A DNA stretch of 64,000 nucleotides, taken from contig JADJKB010000005.1 of NCBI GenBank assembly GCA_016706225.1, positions 372,001 through 436,000 of the forward strand, given 5' to 3'. The DNA comes from Myxococcales bacterium. Lineage in GTDB: Bacteria > Myxococcota_A > Polyangia > Polyangiales > Polyangiaceae. Below the pieces are notes generated by a model. The model made no database searches. It saw only the letters and a list, made by a program, of their open reading frames with translations, and was not told where the DNA came from. Of the stretch, positions 51,213-60,536 are shown in pieces. Position 1 is the stretch's first letter. The number at the start of each line of letters is the position of its first letter. Position numbers and translations under genes: made by a program.

Positions 51213-51979
51213 ACGGCCCCGACGCGGAGCGCCTGCCGCTTCCGGAGTTGACGGGTCTGGCGCCGGCGGCGCTGCGTGTGCTTGCCGGCGTGTGGTTGTT
51301 CCGCGCCCGGGCCGAGAGTGAAGCCGAGCAACGCTTCGCTCGCCTGGCCTGGGAGCTCACCGAGGTTGGTGGTCCGCCGGAGGCCATCAAGCTCGCGCAG
51401 CGGGCGGTGGGTGAGGAGCAGCGCCATGGTGTGCTCTGCCGCGCCATGGCGGAGTGTTACGGCGCTGCCTGGGTGGAGCCACGCGCCGTCGCGGTGCCGC
51501 TCGGGGGCAGTCGCCTCGAACACCGAGATCGCGTGCTGTACGAGGTGGTTGCGTTCTGTTGCATCACCGAGACGCTCAACTCGGCGCTGATGCGGGTGGC
51601 CCACGCGACGGCCCAGGAACCCGGGGTGCGCGCTGCGCTGCGGACCATCCTCAAGGACGAGGTGCATCACGCTCGCATCGGCTGGGCGCACCTGGCTCAC
51701 GAACGCCGCCAGGGCCGCGGCGATTTCCTGGCCCGGGAGATCCCCCGGATGCTGGGTGGAGCGATCCGGGAGGAGCTCTTCAGTCCGGAGCCCGCCGGGG
51801 AGCACGCGCAGGCGCTCGCGGCTCATGGGGAGTTGTCCGAGGCGGTGCGGCTCGAGATCTTCGAAGCCGCAGCCCGCGACGTGATTGCCCCTGGGCTCAG
51901 CGCGTGCGGCATCGACACCGAGCCGATGTGGCGTTTCATCGAGGCGGCGCGCAAGAGCGGATTTCGCGCGGCGAGCTGA
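51191..51979 (+). CDS. Ferritin-like diiron-fold protein
   Basis: A 262-residue mostly helical protein with paired carboxylate motifs of the ferritin-like superfamily: an early Glu (RAESEAEQRF), EEQRHGVLC in one helix and KDEVHHARIGW in another. These can make a diiron site with Glu and His ligands. It begins with GTG inside the end of the small lipoprotein gene. No export signal is seen. It may be an oxidase or an iron-binding protein. Confidence 0.72.
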   Translation: MAVLVLVNGPDAERLPLPELTGLAPAALRVLAGVWLFRARAESEAEQRFARLAWELTEVGGPPEAIKLAQRAVGEEQRHGVLCRAMAECYGAAWVEPRAVAVPLGGSRLEHRDRVLYEVVAFCCITETLNSALMRVAHATAQEPGVRAALRTILKDEVHHARIGWAHLAHERRQGRGDFLAREIPRMLGGAIREELFSPEPAGEHAQALAAHGELSEAVRLEIFEAAARDVIAPGLSACGIDTEPMWRFIEAARKSGFRAAS

Positions 51980-51990
51980 GGCCCGACGAC

Positions 51991-53808
51991 TCAGGGCGAC
52001 ATCAACCCGAAGTAGAACAGCGCCGGCAAGAGCAGGCCGGCGATCAGCGCCTCCCCGCCGATGAACCCCGAGGCGAGTGTCACCGCGCTCCGCTCGTGCG
52101 ACTCGGGTGAGACTCGATGCCAGATGTAGCCGGCGACGGCGCCGATGGCGATGGGGATGTTCAGCGTGCCGGGCAGGATCAGGGCAAAGCCGAACCCCGC
52201 GACGCTGGGCATCCACTTGATGCCCTTCACGTCCTTCAAGAGCGTGACGACCACGCCGACCACGGCGGCGATCTCCGTCCACAAGAGCGCACCCTTGGGG
52301 AATGCACCCAGGCCCTTTGTCATGAGCACCGCCATGTTGGCGAGCTTCAGGCCCGTCGGCGCCGCAAGTCCGTCGCCGCCCAGGCCATAACGGGCGATCA
52401 GGATCGGATACATGATGGCCACCGAAGCCGCGCCGATGGGGATCGAAAGAAACTGCACCCAGGTCAGGACCTTGGGGACCGAACCCACGATCTTGCCGGT
52501 GCGATAGACCTGCATCGTGCCCTCGCCCTGGGCGTTGATGTTGCCCGCCGTGCCGGCGCTGATCAGGTTGTGGGCGATGTTGGGCGAGAACAGCCGGAAG
52601 ATGGCTTGCAGGGTGTTGGCCATCAAGGACACCGGTCCCTGGTTCGTCTCACCGAGCACGCGCACTCCGACCAAGATCAGCGGTAGGCCGCACAGGACCG
52701 AGATGACCGTCTGGTAGAACGGCATGTTGAACGGCTCGCGCTGCTGAATGAAACCGAGGGCCAGCGTGATCACGCTGGCGAGGATCACGATCGTCCTGAG
52801 CGACATGTCCTCGCTCTTGCCGGCCGCCCGCTCGGCGTTGAGTGTGCGGAACATGGCTGCAATCGAGCGCCACTGCAGCGCCACGGCGGTCATGGCCGAG
52901 GTGATCATCATGGCCGTGGCGGGCCACATGAACCAGAGCATCACGATGGGAAACTGCTTGCCACCGAGGTACGCACCCAGCATGCCGCAGTGATCGTGGA
53001 CGAACGTGAGCTGCTCGGCGCTTGGTGACCCGACACCCACCAATGCGTCGCAAGCCGCCACGTGCTGGGGGGCGATGGAGCCGTGCACGATCTGCATGCC
53101 GGCCGCCTCGATCACCATGGGACCGAAGATCCAGGTGACGAGTGAGCCCGCGAGCATACTCAGGCCCACGTTGAGGCTGATCAGGAGCCCCGTGCCCACC
53201 GAGAGCACGCTGAGCTCGATGCCCACGCCGAAACGCATGGCGATTGCGATGATCTGCAGCTTGCCGAGTCCGTCGCGCACGAACGACAGCAGCATGCCGA
53301 TGAGCGTTCCCACGCCGAGCGCCCGAAGTTTGTGCCGGGACTCTTTGTTGCCGGCGTCGAGCACTTGGATCGTCTCTGCCGCCGCCACGCCGTCCGCGAA
53401 GATCATCTCCGGGTCGTCGATGAAGTAGCGGCGGAAGAGCGCGGCCACGAGCACACCCACCGCGCCGGAGCACGACAGCCACAGGAACATGCTCCACGGG
53501 TCGACGTGAACCTTCACGCTCACCGACTCGTTCATGTTCAGGTAGCCGAAGGCTGCCGCGACGACACACATGAACGCGGTGGACGTGGCCGAGGTGGCTG
53601 CGGTCTGGATGATGTTGTTCTGGATCGCGTTCTGGCCGCGGGTCTTCGCCGCCGTGACGTACAAGAACAGCGCGCCGATGAAGGCGGCGAGCACGCTCAC
53701 GTTCGGCCCCATGCCGAGCTTCAGCACGATGTAGGGATACGCCAGCGAGATGAGGGCGGAGACGAGCACCGCCCCCGTCACCGACTGCCACGTGAGTTCC
53801 TTGTTCAA
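51991..53808 (-). CDS. Oligopeptide transporter (OPT) family protein
   Basis: A 605-residue polytopic transporter of the OPT superfamily, with about 14 to 16 hydrophobic segments. Conserved stretches include KLGMGPNVSVLAAFIGALF, NIIQTAATSATS and SAGTAGNINAQGEG. OPT proteins import peptides or metal-chelate compounds by proton coupling; bacterial members are often of unknown substrate. The start is TTG at 53808 with no strong ribosome site. It converges on the ferritin-like gene and is divergent from MscS. Confidence 0.88.
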   Translation of the reverse strand: MNKELTWQSVTGAVLVSALISLAYPYIVLKLGMGPNVSVLAAFIGALFLYVTAAKTRGQNAIQNNIIQTAATSATSTAFMCVVAAAFGYLNMNESVSVKVHVDPWSMFLWLSCSGAVGVLVAALFRRYFIDDPEMIFADGVAAAETIQVLDAGNKESRHKLRALGVGTLIGMLLSFVRDGLGKLQIIAIAMRFGVGIELSVLSVGTGLLISLNVGLSMLAGSLVTWIFGPMVIEAAGMQIVHGSIAPQHVAACDALVGVGSPSAEQLTFVHDHCGMLGAYLGGKQFPIVMLWFMWPATAMMITSAMTAVALQWRSIAAMFRTLNAERAAGKSEDMSLRTIVILASVITLALGFIQQREPFNMPFYQTVISVLCGLPLILVGVRVLGETNQGPVSLMANTLQAIFRLFSPNIAHNLISAGTAGNINAQGEGTMQVYRTGKIVGSVPKVLTWVQFLSIPIGAASVAIMYPILIARYGLGGDGLAAPTGLKLANMAVLMTKGLGAFPKGALLWTEIAAVVGVVVTLLKDVKGIKWMPSVAGFGFALILPGTLNIPIAIGAVAGYIWHRVSPESHERSAVTLASGFIGGEALIAGLLLPALFYFGLMSP

Positions 53809-53948
53809 CTTTGTTCTTCGCCCCTCTTGCCGCGGCGCTTTACGGCAGATTCGTCCACATGTGAAGTCCCGTCCCCGGTCTGGAAGCGCCGAGCCTTTAC
53901 CCCAAGTCCCGACTGGACGATCGTCCGCCCGCCATTCAGCGAGGTCTC

Positions 53949-54866
53949 ATGCCCCAGGGTTTGATCGACAAGTGGTTCTACGACCCGACCGTCGGGAAGG
54001 TCGTCGCGGCGGTCATCGCCGTCATCGTCGTGCGCACGATCGCGAGCCTGCTCGGGCGCGGCATGCTCCACCGCGTCAAGGACACCACCAGCCGCTACCG
54101 GCTGCGGAAGCTGCTGGCGTTCGGCAGCTACTTCGTCGCAGGTGTCGCCATCACCGTCATCTTCAGCGACCGCCTCGGGAGTCTGACCGTTGCGTTTGGG
54201 GTGGCGGGCGCTGGTATCGCCTTTGCTCTGCAGGAGGTCATTGCGAGCGTCGCCGGGTGGGTGGCGGTGATGTTTGGCGGTTTCTACCGGATCGGCGATC
54301 GAATTCAGCTCGGCGGTATCAAGGGCGACGTGATCGACATCGGGGTCATTCGCACCACCGTGATGGAGATCGGTGAGTGGGTGAAGGGGGATCTCTACAC
54401 CGGCCGGATCGTGCGCATCGCCAACAGCTTCGTGTTCAAGGAGCCCGTCTTCAACTACTCGGCGGATTTCCCCTTCCTTTGGGACGAGATCGTCGTGCCG
54501 ATCAAGTTTGGTAGCGACTACGCCGAGGCAAGGCGGATTCTAGAGGGGATCGCCGAAGAGGAGCTCACGGCGACGGCAGCGGGTGCAAAGAAGACCTGGT
54601 CGACCATGGTCAACAAGTTCGCGATCGAGGACGCGCGCATCGATCCAATGGTCACGCTCGTCGCCAACGACAACTGGGTCGAGTTCACGCTGCGGTACGT
54701 GGTGGACCACAAGCGGAGGCGCGCGACCAAAGACACGCTGTGGACCAAGGTCCTGGCGCAGGTCGAGGGCTCGAGTGGCCGGGTCGGCATGGCGTCGATG
54801 ACCGTGCACCTGGTGGAGACGCCCACATTTGACGTTCGCCTGCTGGACCGTGTGAAGACCAATTGA
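53949..54866 (+). CDS. Small-conductance mechanosensitive channel (MscS family)
   Basis: A 305-residue MscS-type channel. Three N-terminal membrane helices lead to the pore-lining GVAGAGIAFALQEVIASVAGW region, then FYRIGDRIQLGGIKGDVIDI, the family's beta domain, and a C-terminal domain. It opens under membrane tension to release solutes. The ATG at 53949 is used. It is followed after about 90 bases by the cNMP-binding protein. Confidence 0.9.
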   Translation: MPQGLIDKWFYDPTVGKVVAAVIAVIVVRTIASLLGRGMLHRVKDTTSRYRLRKLLAFGSYFVAGVAITVIFSDRLGSLTVAFGVAGAGIAFALQEVIASVAGWVAVMFGGFYRIGDRIQLGGIKGDVIDIGVIRTTVMEIGEWVKGDLYTGRIVRIANSFVFKEPVFNYSADFPFLWDEIVVPIKFGSDYAEARRILEGIAEEELTATAAGAKKTWSTMVNKFAIEDARIDPMVTLVANDNWVEFTLRYVVDHKRRRATKDTLWTKVLAQVEGSSGRVGMASMTVHLVETPTFDVRLLDRVKTN

Positions 54867-54959
54867 CGAAAAGTGCGGCGCCGACGCTGGAGCGCGGCTG
54901 GCGCTCGAGCGGGTGGTTTCGGGACGGGGCGCTCGGCTGGTATACCGAAAGCACACGCC

Positions 54960-56345
54960 ATGTCGAAGGACGATCAGGTTAGAGAGCTGCGCCAGCGCGC
55001 GGCGGCGGCCCGAGAGAAGGGCCGCCTGGCCAAGGCTCTGGAGGCGTACCTCGAGCTCGAGCGGCTGGAACCGCGCGACCCGAGCTGGGCGCAGCGCGCG
55101 GCGGAGTGCCATCGCCAGCTCGGTCAGGCCGCCGCGCAACAGGCGGCGCTCGAACGCGCAGCGGCGGGCTTCGCCGAGCGCGGCTTCACGCTCAAGGCGG
55201 TCGCCGTGTGCAAGATGATTCTGGCACTGGATCCGAACCACACGCGCACGCAGGAAAAGCTCGCAGAGCTCCAAGGCCAGCGGGTGCGGGGGCTCGACCG
55301 GTTGCAGCGGAGCGCGCCGATGCCGCTCGGTACCGACGGCCCGGTTTCGTCTCCGAGGAGCATCCGCTCCGGTGCACCGCTGGATGCCATGTCGTTGCGC
55401 GACGCGGTGCCAGGCTCGATGCGCTCGCCGGTCGCGAAGGACTCGGGCGCCTACGAGATCCACATCGAAGAGATCGAGTACTTCGTCGACTCCCCGCTCG
55501 ATCCGGGCGCGGTGCTCGAGTCGCTGCCGTTGTTTCGCAGCCTGAGCGCCGAAAGTCTGAAGCTCCTGATCGAACACATCGAGCTCGTCGACTGCGCGCG
55601 CGGCCAGGTCGTGTTCGAGAAGGGGGATGCCCCCGATGCCCTCTACATCATTGCCGACGGCCGGGTCGTTTTGTGGGCAGATGCCGAGCGAAGTGTCGAG
55701 CTTGGGCGGCTCGAGTCGGGCGCCGTGCTCGGGGTGGTGGGTGTGCTCTCCGACGACGTGCGCCCGCACACGGCGGTGGCGCTCGACGAGTGCAAACTCC
55801 TCAAGCTGTCACGCATCACCGTCACCGCCCTGGTCGAGCGCGAGCCGGAGGTGCTCAACGCCCTCTTGCAACAGGTGCGTGAACGCCTGGTCAGCACGCT
55901 GACGTCGACCCATCCGTTGTTCACTCAGCTGGCTCCCGATGAACGGCAGGACGTCGTGAGTCGCTTCCGCTTGCTGGAGGTGCCCAGAGGCGCCGTCCTG
56001 GTCACCGAGGCCTGGATCTCCCCAGGACTGTTCCTGCTCTTGACCGGAAAGGCGGCCGTGGTGCGGGGCTCGGGCTCTGATCGCCGCAAGCTGGGAACGC
56101 TGACCAGCGGCGCGATTTTCGGGGAAGCGTCGCTGCTCAGCAGCTGGCCGGCGCCCACCTCCGTCGAGTGCGAAACCAAATGCTTCGTGCTGGTCCTGGG
56201 CAACGACGAGTTCAAGAAGCTGGCGATGACCGACCCGCGCTTCCTCGACTTTCTCTCGGAGTACGCTGAGCGTCGTCGGCGTGAGCTGGAGGCTGTCCTG
56301 GACGGCGGCGCAGATTTCAGCGAAGGACGGGTTTCGCTGGTCTGA
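54960..56345 (+). CDS. TPR protein with two cyclic-nucleotide-binding domains
   Basis: A 461-residue cytoplasmic protein. TPR-like helices occupy about residues 5-105, a low-complexity linker follows, then two cNMP-binding domains (about 190-300 and 315-430). Each has a beta-roll with GDAPDALYIIADGRV or PGLFLLLTGKAAVV, and an acidic GAVLGVVG / GAIFGEASL phosphate-binding cassette. Only the second keeps the usual GE of the cassette, so the first may not bind nucleotide. No DNA-binding HTH follows. The ATG 54960 is used over an upstream reading that lacks a signal. Confidence 0.82.
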   Translation: MSKDDQVRELRQRAAAAREKGRLAKALEAYLELERLEPRDPSWAQRAAECHRQLGQAAAQQAALERAAAGFAERGFTLKAVAVCKMILALDPNHTRTQEKLAELQGQRVRGLDRLQRSAPMPLGTDGPVSSPRSIRSGAPLDAMSLRDAVPGSMRSPVAKDSGAYEIHIEEIEYFVDSPLDPGAVLESLPLFRSLSAESLKLLIEHIELVDCARGQVVFEKGDAPDALYIIADGRVVLWADAERSVELGRLESGAVLGVVGVLSDDVRPHTAVALDECKLLKLSRITVTALVEREPEVLNALLQQVRERLVSTLTSTHPLFTQLAPDERQDVVSRFRLLEVPRGAVLVTEAWISPGLFLLLTGKAAVVRGSGSDRRKLGTLTSGAIFGEASLLSSWPAPTSVECETKCFVLVLGNDEFKKLAMTDPRFLDFLSEYAERRRRELEAVLDGGADFSEGRVSLV

Positions 56346-56433
56346 AGCCGCTGGGTTCGGGGCAGCGGTGAGCTCGGTTGCGCGCAAGAAGCGGGCGGTG
56401 CCTTCTTCGCAAAACGGTGATAGCGTGCACGCC

Positions 56434-56889
56434 ATGTCGCTAGCGCTTCCGAGGGAGTCGTTCGTTGCCATTGCTGCCGTCGCTTGGGCCGATGGTTGGA
56501 TGAAAAAAACCGAGACCGAGGGTCTGAAACGCGCGGCCACGGCCTGCGGGCTCAGCGATGAAGATTTCGTGAGCGTGGAGCAGGCTGCCAAGGGTGGTGT
56601 AGATCTGGACGGGCTCGACCTTTCGGGCATGAGCGGCTGGCAGCGCGCGGTCACCTACGCGGTCGCGAACTGGCTCGCGCGCATCGACGGTGTCGTCAAC
56701 ACCGAAGAGCTGAAGAACCTGAAACACATGGGTCGGTTGCTGGACCTGCCCCAAACGAAGCTCGACGCCGCGGCGTCGGCGGCCTTCGACATTGCCTGCC
56801 TGCCGGGTGGACACCGGCCGGACAAGTACGACTTCGACGCGCTCGCCACACGTTTGCGCGAGAAGGTCCCGTCGCTCGTCGAAGGCTGA
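56434..56889 (+). CDS. TerB-like helical protein
   Basis: A 151-residue helical protein resembling the TerB/DjlA N-terminal fold: VAIAAVAWADGWMKKTETEGLKRA is the typical 'DG-x2-x-E' metal-binding start, repeated later in WLARIDGVVNTEELKNLKHM. TerB-like domains bind divalent metals near membranes and stress complexes. It follows the cNMP protein by 88 bases. The TerC-like gene at the other end of the window is too far away to suggest one system. Confidence 0.72.
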   Translation: MSLALPRESFVAIAAVAWADGWMKKTETEGLKRAATACGLSDEDFVSVEQAAKGGVDLDGLDLSGMSGWQRAVTYAVANWLARIDGVVNTEELKNLKHMGRLLDLPQTKLDAAASAAFDIACLPGGHRPDKYDFDALATRLREKVPSLVEG

Positions 56890-56946
56890 AGCGGGCCGCG
56901 TCCCGATTCTCGCCAGTCGACCGAAACCGGAGACCCGCGCGCGCGT

Positions 56947-57720
56947 ATGCCTCGCATGCGATGGACGCTTCTCAGCCTGCTGGGCTGTGGTTTTGCCCTG
57001 GCTTGTAGCTCCGCTCCGGGGCGTGACGGTCCGTCCGGGGCAGCCGGGGGCGGGGGGAGCGCTGCGGGTGCTGGCGCTGCAAGCGGCGGATCGGCCGGCG
57101 CCGGTGCCGCGGGCAGCGGCGGCGTCAGCGGCGCTGCCGGCGGCGGCCTCGGGGGTGACGGGACCGGAGCGACCGGCGGTAGCCTCGGTTCTGGGGGCGG
57201 CGCAGGCGGTGGCGGTGGCGGGGGCGGGGGCTCGGCGTGGGGTCCCGCTCAGTGTCCCGCCGCGCCTTCGAACATCGGCTTCGACGTGGGTGACACCCTC
57301 GGTGAGCTGGTGGTGAAGGACTGCGACACCGGCGCGGTTGCGACGCTCGACGAGCTGTGTGGGGCCGCCGCGACCTGGGTGTTCGTCGCGCACACCCATT
57401 GCCCGACCTGCAAGGCCACGGCCGGATTCACGGACTCGGTCGCCGCCGCGGTCGCCGACCAAGACGTTGCCATCGCTCACATCGTCTACGACGACAACGG
57501 CACGAGCTGCGCGACCTGGAAAGCCAGCTTCGAGCTCAGCGGGATCAAGAACGTCAAGCTCTTCGAAGACCCGACTGGCGCGGCCTGGTCGAAGCTGAAG
57601 ACCTCGAACTACACCGCGCCGAGCGCCTTCCTCGACAAGAACCGGGTGATCACCTTCAAGGCCCATGGTTTGACGGAGTCCTCGGTGCTCGGGCAGATCA
57701 CCCAAGCGCTGGCGAACTGA
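56947..57720 (+). CDS. Tethered lipoprotein with thioredoxin/redoxin domain
   Basis: A 257-residue lipoprotein: lipobox ALAC (Cys20), a Gly-rich tether of about 70 residues, then a TlpA/redoxin-like thioredoxin fold. The active site is THCPTCKA (Cys-Pro-Thr-Cys), and APSAFLDKNRVI supplies the cis-Pro region. It would exchange disulfides outside the cytoplasm, fitting the Cys-rich secreted lipoproteins in this window. Confidence 0.8.
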   Translation: MPRMRWTLLSLLGCGFALACSSAPGRDGPSGAAGGGGSAAGAGAASGGSAGAGAAGSGGVSGAAGGGLGGDGTGATGGSLGSGGGAGGGGGGGGGSAWGPAQCPAAPSNIGFDVGDTLGELVVKDCDTGAVATLDELCGAAATWVFVAHTHCPTCKATAGFTDSVAAAVADQDVAIAHIVYDDNGTSCATWKASFELSGIKNVKLFEDPTGAAWSKLKTSNYTAPSAFLDKNRVITFKAHGLTESSVLGQITQALAN

Positions 57721-58042
57721 GCTTCAGGCTGCTGCAGGCGCCGCCTTGCCGAGCCTGCTCGCCCTGGCCGCGCGGGGCCTCGCAACCGCAGTGGTGGTCA
57801 ACGAAGCGCTGCCTGAGCAGCTCCCCGCTCGGGTTCACGCCGCGCGCATCGTCGAACGCGGGCGGCCCCTCGGAGGGCGGCTCTCGCTGATATGGCGCGA
57901 CGAGACCACGCTCGGGCCCGCCGCCCGCGCGCTCAGAGACGAGATGCTCGAGCTGGCCAGCGAGCGGCGAGTCAGCGCAGCCGTGCGGCCAAAGCCCGCA
58001 GCCTCGCGCCGGCGTTCACAATCGGCGCGCCGTGGCCGCTGA
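57720..58042 (+). pseudogene. LysR-type regulator remnant (C-terminal effector-binding part)
   Basis: About 85 residues of one open frame resemble the end of a LysR effector-binding domain: LALAARGLATAVVV, LPARVHAARIVE, LGGRLSLIWRD and LGPAARALRDEMLELA. The helix-turn-helix half is missing, there is no good start codon, and the frame runs over the 3' end of the opposite gene. It therefore looks like a decayed fragment rather than a working gene. Confidence 0.45.
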
Positions 58043-58625
58043 AGGCCCGCTCCGGCGAGTGTTCGGCCAGCTCGCGGATGGTGTCGCGCGAACGTGCCGG
58101 GTCGGCGGTCATGACGCGCGGCACCTCCTGACAGTGCGGTCCGCTGGAGAAGGCGTCGCCGGCGATCAGCGCGTCGCCGACCAGGAGAGAGATGTGTCCG
58201 GGAGTGTGCACCACCTGAGCGCCGTCCAGCTGCTCGCCGTGCCTGACCCAGCGCAGCGCTTCCGGTCGGCGCGCGCGGCCGGACAACGCCACCACCGCGC
58301 GCTTGACCCAGCCAAACCCCGCCGGCAGCACTCCGTCGAAGTACGCAGCCTCGTCCTGGTGGGCGACCACCTCCGCCCCGCTGCGCTGCTGAAGCTTCCA
58401 AGCTCCACCCGCGTGGTCCCCGTCTGCGTGAGTCAGGATGATGCGCTGGAGCTCCGTTGGCCCGAGGCCCGCACCTGCGAGCGCACGCAGGATGCGCGGC
58501 ACGTCCGCCGCCGTGCCGGTGTCCACCAGCGTCGGGACGTCACCCAAGATCAGCTGGCAGCGGGCGAAGCGAAGCGGGATGTCCACGATCTTCGCGCCCC
58601 CGGCCATGCGGGAAGGGTACTGCAT
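57972..58625 (-). CDS. Metallo-beta-lactamase-fold hydrolase
   Basis: A 217-residue MBL-fold hydrolase. The metal motif is LTHADGDHAGG (HxHxDH form with Ala-Asp-Gly between the first His and Asp), then VVHTPGHISLLVGDALIAGDAF with a third metal His and an Asp, and a closing FSGHGAPI. Family members cleave thioesters, lactones or phosphodiesters. Starts at 58625, 58607 and further upstream are possible; 58625 was taken. It is divergent from the GGCT-like gene. Confidence 0.87.
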   Translation of the reverse strand: MQYPSRMAGGAKIVDIPLRFARCQLILGDVPTLVDTGTAADVPRILRALAGAGLGPTELQRIILTHADGDHAGGAWKLQQRSGAEVVAHQDEAAYFDGVLPAGFGWVKRAVVALSGRARRPEALRWVRHGEQLDGAQVVHTPGHISLLVGDALIAGDAFSSGPHCQEVPRVMTADPARSRDTIRELAEHSPERAFSGHGAPIVNAGARLRALAARLR

Positions 58626-58693
58626 GTTCTCGGCTCGTGCGCGACAGGCATGGCTCCCAATTGCCGCCCGCACAGGCCTACACTCCGGGCGAA

Positions 58694-59140
58694 GTGGCCC
58701 GCTATTTTGCCTACGGCTCGAATCTGTCCACGGCTCGCCTGAACAGACGTGTGCAGGGGGCGACGCCCATCGGCAGCGGCGCGCTCGCGGAGCATCGGCT
58801 GGTCTTCAACAAGCGAGGCAAGGACGGCTCCGCCAAGGCGAACATCGAGGTCGCTCCCGGTGAGCAGGTGTGGGGCGTCGTCTACGAGCTGCCGGCTGGT
58901 GGTCTCTCGACGCTCGACGAATACGAGGGTGGCTACCGACGCATTGCGGTGACGGTCGCGATGTCGGATGGCGGCTCCTGCGCGTGCCAAACTTACCTCT
59001 CCGACCAGGTCCGGGAAGAGCTGAGCGTTCGCGACTCGTACGCGGAGCTCGTGGTCTCGGGCGCGGCGGAGCACGCCCTGCCCGAGGCATACCGGGCCGA
59101 GATCGAGCGCGCGGCGCGCCGCAGACGCACGCCGGACTGA
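58694..59140 (+). CDS. Gamma-glutamylcyclotransferase-like protein
   Basis: A 148-residue GGCT/AIG2-fold protein. YFAYGSNLS at the start forms the characteristic binding loop, and YELPAGGLSTLDEYEGGYRR carries the expected catalytic Glu region. Such enzymes cyclise gamma-glutamyl-amine or -amino acid compounds to 5-oxoproline. The start GTG at 58694 places YFAYGSN five residues in. No operon partner is evident. Confidence 0.83.
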   Translation: MARYFAYGSNLSTARLNRRVQGATPIGSGALAEHRLVFNKRGKDGSAKANIEVAPGEQVWGVVYELPAGGLSTLDEYEGGYRRIAVTVAMSDGGSCACQTYLSDQVREELSVRDSYAELVVSGAAEHALPEAYRAEIERAARRRRTPD

Positions 59141-59218
59141 GGAAGTAGCAACGGTCAGTCGTCGGCGGTCTTGGCTCTTCACTCTCACTTGGTCGCGGCC
59201 AGGCGTTATGCTCGCTCG

Positions 59219-60505
59219 GTGACAGAACCCGCACGGAACGAACTCTCCGCCATCGAGAGCACGATCTTCAAGCTCGGCACCGCGGACACCGTCGTCGACG
59301 CCGGTCAAGGCGGCGCGGTCGTGGATCCGGCGCTCGATGCGACGCAGCTGGCTCCGCGGCCGAGCGCAGGTGCGAGCTCGCCTCCCGCCGCGCCTGCGCC
59401 GCGGTCCGAGCGCTACGAACGCGGCGCGCTACTCGGCGAAGGGGGCATGGGCCGTGTCGAGCGGGCGAAGGATCGCGACCTCTTGCGCGACGTTGCCGTG
59501 AAGATGCTGCGACCCGACCGGGGCCGCGACACGAGCTTGCTGGAACAATTTCTGTGGGAAGCGCGGGTCACGGCCCACCTCGACCACCCGAACATCGTGC
59601 CGGTTCACGATCTCGGCGTGACGCCAGACGGTCTGCTGTTTTTCACCATGAAGCTCGTGCGCGGACGCACACTGTCCGACCAGCTGGCGAGCGCGAGGGA
59701 CGAGCCGCAACACGATTCGGCGCAGAGCCTGCGGCGCCGGCTGCGTGTGTTCATCGCGCTGTGTAACGCGGTCTCGTTCGCCCACGCCCAGGGTGTGTTG
59801 CACCGGGACCTCAAGCCGGACAACGTCATGCTCGCGGAGCACGGCGAGGTGCTCGTCACCGATTGGGGGCTCGCGCTGCCGCTGCCGGGGCCCGCCGGAG
59901 CCGCGCTGCGGCAAATGATGCCAGCCGATCTCGCCACGCGCAGCGCCGGCACTCCGCGCTACATGTCGCCGGAGCAGGTGAAAGGAGCTGCGCCGGACGC
60001 CCGCTCCGACGTCTACACGCTCGGCGTCATCCTCTACGAGCTCGTCGCGCTGCGACCGGCCTTCGACGGCCCGACCGTGCCTGCCATCTTGCTCGAGGTG
60101 ACCGCGGGCAACTACCCGAAGCTCGCGACAGTCGCTCCGCAGGTCTCCGCCGGGTTGGCCGCGGTGACCGAGAAGGCCATGGCCCTCGACCCAGAAGCTC
60201 GTTACCCCGATGTGCGCAGGCTCCTGGAAGACGTCGAGACGCTGCTGGATGGACGCACTCCGACGGTCGAGCACGCCTCACTGGTCAGGCAGGCGGCGCG
60301 TTACTACATGGCGCACGATCCTGCGCTGGCTGAGCTGCGTGTGGTCGACATCGACCTGTGGGTTGCGGCGGGGTGGCTCGTGGGCATCGGCATGGGTGTG
60401 TTCTTCGCGGCCCACCTCGTGTGGTGGGCCCCCATCGTGCTCGGCGGCCTAGTGTCGATCTACCCAACCCGGCGCTGGCTCGCCAATCGCCGTCGCCGCG
60501 GGTAG
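59219..60505 (+). CDS. Membrane-anchored Ser/Thr protein kinase
   Basis: A 428-residue eukaryote-like kinase. The glycine loop GEGGMGRV, VAVKML (Lys95), HRDLKPDN (Asp197), TDWG (Asp215; DWG replaces DFG, common in myxobacterial kinases) and SPEQ are all present, so it should be active. A C-terminal hydrophobic stretch (about 375-415) anchors it. The N-terminal 65 residues are disordered-looking. The start GTG at 59219 is preferred over an upstream reading. Substrates are not predictable. Confidence 0.88.
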   Translation: MTEPARNELSAIESTIFKLGTADTVVDAGQGGAVVDPALDATQLAPRPSAGASSPPAAPAPRSERYERGALLGEGGMGRVERAKDRDLLRDVAVKMLRPDRGRDTSLLEQFLWEARVTAHLDHPNIVPVHDLGVTPDGLLFFTMKLVRGRTLSDQLASARDEPQHDSAQSLRRRLRVFIALCNAVSFAHAQGVLHRDLKPDNVMLAEHGEVLVTDWGLALPLPGPAGAALRQMMPADLATRSAGTPRYMSPEQVKGAAPDARSDVYTLGVILYELVALRPAFDGPTVPAILLEVTAGNYPKLATVAPQVSAGLAAVTEKAMALDPEARYPDVRRLLEDVETLLDGRTPTVEHASLVRQAARYYMAHDPALAELRVVDIDLWVAAGWLVGIGMGVFFAAHLVWWAPIVLGGLVSIYPTRRWLANRRRRG

Positions 60506-60536
60506 ACGTCGGGCCGAGTGCTGCGGGCGCCGGCGT

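Noticed and set aside
57746..58042. Independent 98-residue gene
   Set aside because: It has a poor start, overlaps the opposite gene, and resembles only the end of LysR; treated as a remnant.
59861..59869. Kinase DWG in place of DFG taken as a sign of inactivity
   Set aside because: DWG is common in bacterial kinases of this type and the other catalytic residues are present.
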